Assembly: GCF_012273895.1 (NCBI RefSeq)
Contig: NC_052119.1
Span: 9,338,705 to 9,402,704, forward strand
Source: Zerene cesonia
Taxonomy: Eukaryota > Arthropoda > Insecta > Lepidoptera > Pieridae
DNA: 64,000 nt
Direction of reading: 5' to 3'
A program made the position numbers and the translations under genes. Shown here one piece after another: positions 35,101 through 45,300 of this stretch. The notes beneath the pieces were generated by a model. It made no database searches. It worked only from the letters and a program-made list of their open reading frames with translations, and was not told the origin of the DNA. How positions within the stretch are numbered: position 1 is the first letter of the stretch; every line of letters starts with the position of its first letter.

Positions 35101-36958
35101 GTATTTAATTTTAGGCCTGTTTATTTCTATTTACACAAAGCTATTACACTGTTGATACAAAGACAATCTAGCGTTTGGCGCCAAAATAACCTTACAAATG
35201 TCAACTTCAAAACTTAAACAAAACAAAATACAAAGAATTATATTTATTTTTTTTATTTTATGTAAACATGGCATCTAACTATGCATCGATGGCACCTAAA
35301 ATAATTGCATTTATCAACTGTATGAAATGCGTTATATGAATGCATTAATAACACAGAGTTTAATACAGTTTGTCTTGTATATAAACCAATTTAATTAGAA
35401 TTTCTATACCCTGACAAAAATGAAAAGCTTATTGTATGAGAAAAAACGCGATGTTTGTAACGCACGGTAATTTTTAATAAAGTATATTTATTTACATCAT
35501 AAATAAAGATAAATAATACGTTTTTATACTGGACATTTTTCTATAATATTAGCAAATAAAATAGTAAAAAATATGCTTGTAAATCGTGTATACGGTGAAG
35601 ATTATTTCAAACCGCTAAAATTAATATCAGAACAATGTTTATAAATTATGTTTTATTTTTATGAATAATGTCTTTTCGAATATTTGTCAGAATGTAGGTC
35701 GAGTATAAAAATAAGAAAAATCAGTATAGACACGGCAGTGAAGTTAATAGGATTCAACTATAAAGTAGTAAAAGCTATTGTTTTATAAATAATTTAGTGT
35801 CTATTTGGGGCAACCTCTTCCATAGTAATAAATAATAATATCACTTATATATTTAGTTAGGATAAAAAATATCGGTAAATGTAATTTCATGTTTTTCATC
35901 CCTATACATTTGTTAAAATAATACTTAATGAACTTAATCAAAACAGCAATTCCTAACAGACAAGATCTATATACATTACGGTGTACCGGTATTTCAAAAT
36001 AACTTAAAATCGTGTTAAATACTTAGTGAGTAATTAATAAAGAAACTAAAAAAAAATGTAGATCTAAACAAAATTTCCATATAGAACATAACTCTATGAC
36101 ACCAGATTAAAACATTTTTTTTTTTAAATACCCTCAAAATTATTCTGAAACACCCGCACGGTTAGCGTAGAAAAGTACAAACTATGTGCAGAGAGATTTT
36201 TACATTAATCCTCGATTTCCCGCCTTAAATACACATCTATTCATATTTACACACAAGATTTTAATCTCGAGACGAACCTTCGAATGTTAATATAAATAAA
36301 AATAAAAAAAAAATAGCCGTGAAACTACTACACGAGGCTGAATATACACAGCGCAATTGTTTCGATAACACTGCAAATTTTATTGAAAACTCACTCGTGT
36401 GTATCTACCCTACAAACGAAAACATAAATGACCCTTAAACGTTATGTGTTAGAACCGCCATGTGCATAGTTTCACTTGGGACGTGCGCGTTTAAATAAAA
36501 ATTTGATTACAGCGACATCTAACGATTTAAATTACCGATTTAAAAATAAAATCAATATGATTATCATACAATAATAGTTATTCTAAGCTTTACGCGGCTC
36601 AGATGTTCCGTAGAGTGGACTCGTGAAGCGTGATTCAACATCGTTTTAGCATTTCGGATCTGATCCTGAAAATGTTTCACTTTCTTACAATCTTTTGAAG
36701 TTTCAATTGGAAAAAATGTTTTTTTTTTTTTTTTTTGGAAAAAACTAAATGAACTGCTCTATAACACAAAAAATATCAATAAAAAAATTAATCTAAAAGC
36801 ATGAATTGGACCAACTCGCACCGCGGAAGGTATCACACCACCACAGAGGATCAGCGTTAACAAGTAAACGCTACTTTGTGTGGTGAAGCCGGATGGTCGT
36901 ATCCACTTCCCCATGCTTTCATTTATTCCCGTCATTAATACATATAGTTATAAATCCA
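32172..36958. other. Long AT-rich non-coding stretch, few repeats
   Basis: About 4.8 kb between the end of COX15 and the last seen UBTD exon. No coding exon was recognised. Dispersed repeats, common elsewhere, are nearly absent except for a family A fragment at 36810-36920. It may be a long UBTD 3' UTR on the minus strand, intergenic sequence, or hold an unrecognised transcript. TGTCAGCTGTCA at 32381 and a promoter-like patch near 33570-33635 are noted separately. Confidence 0.45.
36810..36920 (+). repeat. Dispersed repeat, family A, 5' fragment
   Basis: GAATTGGACCAACTCGCACC, then GGTATCACACCACCACAGAG and GTGTGGTGAAGCCGGATGG. It matches the first third of the 7425-7735 element and stops about 40 bases short of the 46-N gap. 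Confidence 0.6.
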
Positions 36959-37004
36959 NNNNNNNNNNNNNNNNNNNNNNNNNNNNNNNNNNNNNNNNNN
37001 NNNN
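36959..37004. other. Assembly gap of 46 N in the UBTD gene
   Basis: The gap interrupts the last coding exon seen of the UBTD-like gene, just after codons for ARITP. Family length predicts about 15 missing codons, close to the gap length. Confidence 0.85.
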
Positions 37005-40000
37005 CCGGCGTGATGCGCGCCTCCTCCAGCGGCAGGCGGTCGCCCAGCAGCTTGCCGCCGTAGAACCAGCGCTGCCGCCACACCTCTATGCCCTCCTGCG
37101 CCTGCACACGAGAACGTGAGTCGGTAAAGTGTATCTGTGCTTTTTGTATAAATATATCTTCCTACATGAAGATGTTAAAAGCAGTAGATTAAGCTAAGCT
37201 TAACGCGAGCGTTATGGTGTGACGTCACACTGCGAGCGACAAGTCAGGCTCGTTGCGCTCGCGCAGGTTCGCTATATTATATTCATAAAAAAAAAACTGT
37301 TTAAAAAACAAAAATACACGCTTCTATAATGGAATAGATTTGTTTAACTTGCTGCAACATAGTGTATTCATACGGAAATTATTTCATTATGGCGATCCTA
37401 ATCAGGATATGAGAATGAGAATGAAATTATTGCATTGTCACTGATCCTTAAAATTTGTTCAAATCGAGTCTAAAGAAGTCGATTACATACATCACACTAC
37501 TATTATAAATGTGAAAGTTTGTTTGTTTGTCCGCTAGTCACGCTAAAACTACTAAACGGATTTTGATAAAATTTGGTATAAAGTAAGGGTATGTGCTGAC
37601 TTGAGTGATAGGATATTTTTATCCCGATTAAATACTCCCTTGGAATAAAACAGGAACCTTGATATCCGGGCGGAGCCGGGACGAGCATCTAGTACAATAT
37701 AAGCTTGTGAAAAAAAACAAAATAATTTATTTTATTTTTTCCCCACTTCAATAATGTTTTTAGATATTTAAGTACGGTCTCAGCGATAAAATCTGACGAG
37801 CGGAAAATCGTGACAAAGTTCTTGGTCTCGTTGCGCTCATGCAGATTCGAAAAATGAACTTATAACTGACATTCCACACCTGAATATCATATATCAAATC
37901 ATTAACAATACGTTAATCACATAATATAAAAACATGCACCTGCAACTTAGCCTTGCAATGTGCTATAGTGTGTCTCGAGCCAACCGGCAGCATCAGATCC
38001 TTGCAAGTAGTGGAGAGCCTCAATCTCAGTGCCATCTCGGAGCCAGCCTCCACTGGCTCAGAGCAGTCGGCTGGCGAGTCACGTCCACTCGCCTCCTTCA
38101 CCATGTTTATGGGCGCTGATAGACAGTAGATTGGCACCTGGAGATATAAGAGAAGTTAGAAGTATTAAAAAAATAACTAACCCTCTTTTAAATTAACAGT
38201 ATTAGTCCAAAATTTAAATAGGATCACCCATCATTGAATCTTTGTACACATAAAAAAAAATCATCAAAATTGGTTCACCCAGTAAAAAGTTATGGCGAAA
38301 AAGTTATACGAAATTAGTGTTTAAGTCAATGGAAACAAGTATATTTATATTTTAATAATAACTATCACTTAACAAATCCAATGGAAAAGTATTTTTTAAA
38401 TTTGTTTAGTAGTTACTCAGATGGTCCAACCCCCACCCCATTCCATCTTTGCAATCTTTACCTCTCTCTCTATATGTCAGTTTAGATAGTTAAAAAATAC
38501 ATGAGGATATTGATTATATTTTTTTTATAAAATTTCAAGAATTCTTTGTAATCTGTTTCACAAATAATGCACATGAATTCGTCAACATAATATTTTAGTT
38601 TGTACTAATCATAAACCTCATTAGCAAGCTGATTCACAAATTCCTTTCAGATAAGTGAAGTGTTTTTAAACATACAGCTAGTGAATAATTAAGTTTTCCT
38701 ATACAGTTTTGAGCTCACTCAATAAATATGGAAATGGTGGGGATTTGCAATTTATTGATTCTATTTATTTGAAAGCTAGTGCCTGCCAAGTGGTCCTATT
38801 TAAATTTGATCTAGTACTGAGAATTATCAGGAGATATAGTTTATTGTTAGAAACAATTATGTTAATAGCTATTTTACTGGCAGGATACCATTGCATTTCC
38901 TTCCATATCATAACATTAAGCAAAAAAACATTATCACTAAATTATGCTTTTTTAGCATTACCTATATATCATGCATTAAATGTCCTTATAATCCAAGATT
39001 ATAAAAAACATTAACATGCCAAAAATTTACAATCCCACACCGAACCTTGACCATTAATGCAATGTGGTTGAAAAATACTTAATTCATAATGAATCATGTA
39101 ATTGTGTAACTGTTACTTACAACACAGTCCAGTGAAAGGAAAGGATGTTACCTCATATAATATTATATGGACAGACATTTTGCTTTAATATGCTTCACCA
39201 TTGTAATCTACCCAATTTTTAAATAGATTTTTATTGTACTCAAATCAGTGTTGATATTTGTCTTTTTATGCATTATTAGCCATATAATGTAACAATACAA
39301 AATTTTATTTACATCTTTATCAAAGTGCCATCAAAAATTGCTCTATCTATATATATAAAATTCTCGTGTCACAGTTTTCGTTGCCATACTCCTCCGAAAC
39401 GGCTTGACCGATTCCTCTGAAATTTGGTAAGCATATTGGGTAGGTCTGAGAATCGGCCAACATCTATTTTTCATACCCCTTAAAGATATGAGTAAGGCAG
39501 AACAGTGTTTGCCGGGTGCAGCTAGTAAATGTATAATTATAGAGAATGCAATGCCTCATGTTATACTGATTTTTTTTCCAAACAGTCAAACAATATTGTA
39601 ATATAATGGTGATGAACATTATAATACAAGAATTATATACCAGTTATATTATGCATTACATTGAAACAGTGACTAAGCTTCAAATGTTTATCACAGTATA
39701 ATATCAGTTACTATAAATTTATATTCATGTGTGCCAACAGACTATTCATTGACCTTTGTTACCCATATATGGTGTGTGGTTTTATATGCCAATAAAGCCA
39801 TCAATAATAATTTAACACAACAATTAACCAACTGCCCTTTTGTAGCTTATAGTCTTCTAAGATGTTTGGTTTATATAAACTTTATTAAGAATATGCTGTT
39901 TAAATTCGGGCGTATATTCGGGCGTAAATTAACTCACCTGATATCTAGTTCCCCATTCATCATAGCACTCTGTGAGGTATCCATTGGGTACAGAAACACT

Positions 40001-40364
40001 GGCCCCGTCCAGTATGGCCTGAGCAAGCTGAAAGTCCATAGCTTCAGCGGCCACTGCAGCGGCCCGCAGCGCGTCCCAAATCTCTTTCCGTCCGTCGAAC
40101 GCCGGCGCCGTGTCCCAGAATTCATCGCGTTTGCTCCTCAATTGTCCCTCAGTCAATGGCACGTCTGACTTCCATCGAATTGTCTCATGGCACAGTGACT
40201 GATTTTTTCGTAAGCCACCTAAAATAAAACACAATTTAGTCACTTCACGCACGACTCCACGGCGACAGTTTCGATCACGTACCTGAATTTGGTCGAGACA
40301 CTGTGCCTGAAGATTCCTCTATGGGCCCGCTCCTGCTCCTAGTTATTCCTATACAACCACCCAT
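37005..40364 (-). CDS. Ubiquitin domain-containing protein UBTD1/2-like (3' end lost in gap)
   Basis: Four exons on the minus strand read 219 residues before the gap: 40283-40364, 39938-40218, 37940-38137 and 37005-37101, all with consensus splice sites and matching phases. The N-terminus MGGCIG has Gly2, a possible myristoylation site as in vertebrate UBTD proteins. Exon 2 encodes the helical N-terminal domain, with [35 protein letters not shown] and [16 protein letters not shown]. Exons 3-4 encode the ubiquitin-like fold ([36 protein letters not shown]). Vertebrate members are about 230 residues and are linked to E2/E3 ubiquitin pathways; the insect role is not established. Only the last 15 or so residues should be missing. 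Intron 3 contains repeats, and the gene diverges from ALKBH6. Confidence 0.92.
37160..37280. repeat. Dispersed repeat, family H, with a 14-bp palindrome
   Basis: In UBTD intron 3. GTGTGACGTCACAC at 37217-37230 is a perfect palindrome containing a TGACGTCA (CRE-like) core. It is followed by GCTCGTTGCGCTCGCGCAGG. A second copy at 37770-37850 has TCTCGTTGCGCTCATGCAGA but lacks the palindrome. Confidence 0.5.
37495..37695 (+). repeat. Dispersed repeat, family D
   Basis: In UBTD intron 3. ACTACTATTATAAATGTGAA then AGTTTGTTTGTTTGTCCGCT, AAACGGATTTTGATAAAATT, and the end CCGGGCGGAGCCGGGACGAG followed by CATCTAGTA. A well-kept copy. Confidence 0.7.
38180..38450 (-). repeat. Dispersed repeat, family G, reversed
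   Basis: In UBTD intron 2. AAAAATCATCAAAATTGGTT then CACCCAGTAAAAAGTTATGG, similar to 19125-19240. Right boundary uncertain. Confidence 0.45.
39345..39527 (+). repeat. Dispersed repeat, family D, subtype 2
   Basis: In UBTD intron 2. From about 39343 to 39471 it is the reverse complement of 48594-48720 with a single difference by eye (CTCTG against CTATG). Its end, GCAGAACAGTGTTTGCCGGG then TGCAGCTAGTA, differs from that copy and instead matches 870-1004. Confidence 0.8.
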
Positions 40365-41334
40365 TGTAATTACATTCTTTTTTTACCAATTTGAAACATT
40401 TACAAAAACATTATAACAAATAACATTTTATCGCCTGTTCCGAGTCCTTTTCTGTCAAAAGCTAGCTGTATATGTTTCGTTTTTACGTCGAATCGGTCAA
40501 TGCATAATACGTCAGTTCATTTATTATTAAAGTATCAGAATTGAACTTTCGCAAGGAAAATAATTTCAGGAGATTAATGAATATTTAAAAATGACAATCA
40601 ATATATGGGTAATAAATTTAGCAAATATTAAAATAACACAGTTTCATGATTTGATACTCAAGGTTTTATGGAAAACGAAACGTTAATGTTTAAAGACGAA
40701 TCAGGTTTGACTACAGATAATATTTGCAGTGGATTTCTTCAATAAACTCGTACCTAGTTATAGGTACTCTATGCATTAACTGTTGGTGGGTAGTAAGTCC
40801 CTACCTACCTGTAAGAGATTTTAGGTATCGCACGATATATTTATAATAGCACAAACTTAATACTACATTTTCAATATTTTTATTGCGAACCTATTTTTTT
40901 TTTTGTGCAAATAACCTTTTAACCACAATTTTCCATATATACTATTTTGTGTAAACTGCGATAACTGTAACAATTTATCTAAAATTTCGGTATGAATCAT
41001 TGATAGAATCATATCTTAAATGTCAATCAACGACAATCGACATTAACATTTGACATATATGGATGATTGTTCAGTTGTCATTTGTCAATGTACATCAGAT
41101 TCGCCGAAAAAGTAGTAAATACTGAATACTGATTGGAAATTGTTTTTATTTATCTTAGCCTTTTTAATCGATAAATGATAAGGTATTTAACATACTTATC
41201 GAAGTAAAAATATTTCCAACTACGTATTTCAAACCTTACATGGTATAAACTACTTGTAAAAGTTACTATTTTAAGAATAACTTCGAACGAAATTGCAAAC
41301 TTTTCGGTATTGAGTTTAGTACCAATAACAAATA
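40365..41334. promoter_or_regulatory. Shared divergent promoter region of UBTD and ALKBH6
   Basis: 970 bases lie between the two start codons, which face away from each other. TGTCA/TGACA words cluster on the ALKBH6 side: 41021, 41051, 41076 and 41083. No TATA box was found at the expected distance for either gene. No repeat was recognised. Bidirectional use is an inference from the arrangement. Confidence 0.45.
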
Positions 41335-42098
41335 ATGACGAACGGAAATTTGTGCTTAAATGATCATAGACTTACTGCGGTAAGTGTAAAATTACTTATT
41401 TCGGAATTATTCTGCTTTATATATTGGTAAACATTAAAAACGCATAAAATACATTTCAGATTGATCCAACTGCGTATTATGTATCTGAATTCATTACTGA
41501 AGAAGAAGAAAAACATATCATTAACAACATATATGCAGCACCAAAACCAAAGTGGACACAATTGTCCAATCGACGTCTGCAAAATTGGGGCGGAATTCCT
41601 CACAACAACGGCATGATCGCTGAAACAATACCCCATTGGCTTGATCAGTATTTACAAAGGATACATAGCTTAAACTTAATGGGCGGAAACAAGCCCAATC
41701 ATGTGTTGGTTAATGAATACAATCCAGGACAAGGCATCCTACCACATCTAGATGGTTCCTTATTCTACCCAACAATAACTACAATTTCCATAGCCTCGCA
41801 TATAGTTTTAAATTTTTACGAACCATTAACAGATAACAAATCATATTTGCAGCCAGTATTTTCATTTCTACTAGAACCAAGGAGTTTATTAGTGTTACAA
41901 GATAAATTATTCAAACATTACTTGCACGGTATAAATGAAGTACAGCAAGATGTTATTGATGATTCTATATTAAATTTAAATATGTGTTCAAATAAATATA
42001 GTAGGGATTCAATTGTAGATCGGCAGACAAGAATATCATTAACAATTAGACATGTTCCTAAAACGACAAAGTTTAAATTAAATATTGGAAAAAGGTAG
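41335..42098 (+). CDS. ALKBH6: ALKBH6, AlkB-family Fe(II)/2-oxoglutarate dioxygenase
   Basis: Two exons, 41335-41379 and 41460-42098, joined by an 80-base intron, give 227 residues (human ALKBH6 is about 238). The jelly-roll dioxygenase core is complete. The iron ligands are His111 and Asp113 in LPHLDGSLFYPTITTIS, and His171 in KHYLHGI. The 2-oxoglutarate-binding arginines are Arg206 and Arg212 in RQTRISLTIRHVPK. RLQNWGGIPHNNGM and NEYNPGQGI are typical of the ALKBH6 branch. The substrate of ALKBH6 is not firmly settled; nucleic-acid binding is likely from the family. It is divergent from UBTD, and its stop is 270 bases from the next gene on the same strand. Confidence 0.95.
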
Positions 42099-42367
42099 AG
42101 GTTAATTTATTCTTTGCTAAAATTATATAATATATTAGTTATTTGCATTGGACAAATTGTAATTAAAATTTTATTTTTTACAGAAAGTTGTTTTTCTTTT
42201 TTGTAATGTTTACAAAACTATTAAAAAACCAGTAGTACCAGCATTGAAAATGAAAGCAAACAAATTAACCTTACGATTGACTCAGATAAATTCTACATTC
42301 AAACTAATCTTAACAGTCTAGTTGGCTTATGTTTTCATATTGTGTTTCATTGTACTGAATTTTTAAA

Positions 42368-45300
42368 ATGGCATTTGCAAAATTATTTTCGAGTGGTTAT
42401 GTTTTTTATTTGGAGAGAAATTTTAGCAAGATATTAACTAGGAGTTGCAGTGGGAAGACAAATGTACCAGTATGTGACAAAAATGAAGAAGGTAAAGACA
42501 ATACAGTATCGGGAGAGTCACCTTCAGGAATTGGAAAAAAGGTGAACAGTTTTGTTTATGTGATAGATTAAAAAACCTTAAATATTTTATAAAAGATCAC
42601 TATATATCAACATTCATAGGATCAACTTATTGACTCACTTGCTTTTATAGAGTATATGTAAGGAAAATATTTAATCCTGACAATCCTAATAATATTTGAT
42701 AATATGGTACTCATGAAATTATTGTACTTTAACCAATCCATGATAAGTGTATAAAGTTACATTAAAATCTGTCAGTTTAAAATGGGTCAAAATCAAATCT
42801 AATGGAGTAGGTTACGTACAAACAGGTTAGGTTAAGCTAATAAAAGTGTGTAACTTTTAAAATTAGTATCTTTCTCTTTTCATTCCATAATTGCTTTTTT
42901 GGAATTACTAGATCTGAAATTAAGAACTAACTACTATAACTTATTTCTAGCTTTCATTCGCAATTATTTGGAAAAATAACACACTATGATGCAATTGCAG
43001 AATGGTTTAGTGCTGGGTGTTTATGAAGATGGTGACCAGTTCCAGTTGACCCCCGCAGCAGAAGAGGTCAACCAGAAGAGTGGGGGCAAGCTATGCAAGT
43101 ATCTCAATGAGTGAGTAAAACTTTATGACAAAGGATTATGCATTATATATAGAGAATTTTATAAATGTGGGTTTCCTAATGTTATAAATGCCAAAAGCTA
43201 GTTAGGATGTGTGTGTTTGTTGCTCTTTCACACAAAAACTGCTAAACCGATTGCAAAGAATTTTGGTACGCAGATAGCTGAACAATTTGATTAACATATA
43301 GGCAACTTTTTATAACTTTTTATCCCCATATTCCTACGGTATAGGGACTTACGCTGGTGAAACCGCGGGACGCAGCTAGTGTTTAATAAGTATAAGTGCT
43401 GACAAAGTCAGTAACAAAAATGCATTTTCCCAATATTTTTCTCGTTTTTCTGTTTTGTGATGTTTTCATGTGTTTTAATTAAAAACTATGTTTTAGCCCG
43501 CGGCTTCGCACACGTTAAATTTGGTGTAGTTTAAAAGATGATATTATTCATATAAACCTTCCTCTTGAATAACCTCTATCTATAAACCGCATCAAAATCC
43601 ATTGCTAAGTTTTTAAGATTTAAGTAGAGAAATTTAAAAAAATTACAGGACATACAAAAGGACAGTGAATACGATTTTGTTTTACACTATGTAGTGATGT
43701 TGAAACAACATTTTCCAGGCTCTCATGCGAGATGAAGCTCGGTAAAGCTTTCGTCGTGACAGACGTCGCGCCAGACGTGAGTTGCGTGGCGCTCGCTTGT
43801 CTCGGCAAGAAAGCGCCTGGCTATAATCACTTGGAGGATATCGATGAAACTAACGTAAAGTTTATTTGATGAGTTGATTTTAACAGTTAACTTACACTTA
43901 ACAGTGACAAGGATGTTCTGAATTCGATTGTATTATTTGTTATTGTTACTACAAGTGTTTACTGGGTGAACTGATTTTGATAGAAATTTTATGTTCAAAA
44001 GCTGGCACTTCTCCTTTGGTCCCATTTAACCTCATGCCACCGCAGATTAAAAACTAGCTACTCATGTCACCTCTTGCATTAAAAAAGCGTCAGTTGCATT
44101 TTCCCGCTCTGTTTTTACATCGATGTCCATAGAGATTTGTTTAATTTCTTTTTAATTGTCAATTTGAGTTGTGGGTGAGGATGTGTTATTTACGCATTAA
44201 ATTTGGTGTAGTTCTGACTTGATATGTATAACAATTATCCGTAATATATTAATTATCTGTCTGTCCGTTTCTCTTGTTCCAATTTCATGAAATTTGGTAC
44301 AAAGATGGTCTGTGACCCGAGAGAAAATTTTATCCCGAAAATCCTATAGATATATGATAGACTATAAACGATAGAACCTATAAACCCTGAGTGATTATTT
44401 CTCTCTGCGGGCATCTAGTCATACATAGTACGATGTAGGAGAACGTGCGCGTGGGCGTGGGCGCGGGCGTGCGCGCGCTGGCGGCGCGAGGCGCGCGTGA
44501 CGTCACCGTGGACGCGGCCGGCCAGCCGCGCGCCGCCGCCGAGGCCGCGCACCTGGCCGCTTGGAAGTGCGCCCTATTTCTTTATAGTTAGGAATCAAAA
44601 GAAACCGTCTATGATACATCTTAATACATATAAATTACGCGTCACATTGTTTGTCCGCGATGAACTCCTAAACCACTCAACCGATTTTAATCAAATTTGC
44701 ACACCATGTGCAGTTTGATTCAACGTGAAAGATAGGATAGTTTATATTTTCTTGATTACGATAAATGACTATCCGGGCGGAGCCAGTTCAATGATAGATT
44801 AGAAGTTGAAAAAAAAGTTGTCACATGGATTCTCTTTTTTTGTAATGCTGACTGTATAAACGTTTAGTATGAAAATAATGATGTAGACGAACAAATAGAT
44901 ACAAGTAAGAAATAGGTATCTGTAAGTCGATATTTGTTTTATGTATATGTTTACATAACAAAATCAAGTAACGTAAATCTTTTTTTTTTCTTTTTTAATC
45001 CGCTACACGTACATGTAGGTGGTCAAGTTATAATAATTTTTTTTCCATCTTGACCCTTGCAAAACTCTGCCTACGCTGGTAATTGGCAAATTTTTTACTG
45101 TACATTTTTCACATGAGGCTGTTAAGATTTAACTAAGGGTAGTGTTATCATAAGATCATAATAATAATAATAGGTATTTTTAAATTTCCAGTTTCCAAGA
45201 ATTCAAATCGCTGGAGACACGTAAACCCGAAGTTAAACTCTCACAATACGGCTCAGAGCCCAGTGACGAATGGACCCTAGGGTCAATCCTGGGTCGGTCC

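Noticed and set aside
38709..39014. Plus-strand 101-residue frame with membrane-like segments
   Set aside because: It lies in an intron of UBTD and includes family G repeat sequence; hydrophobicity follows from AT-rich codons.
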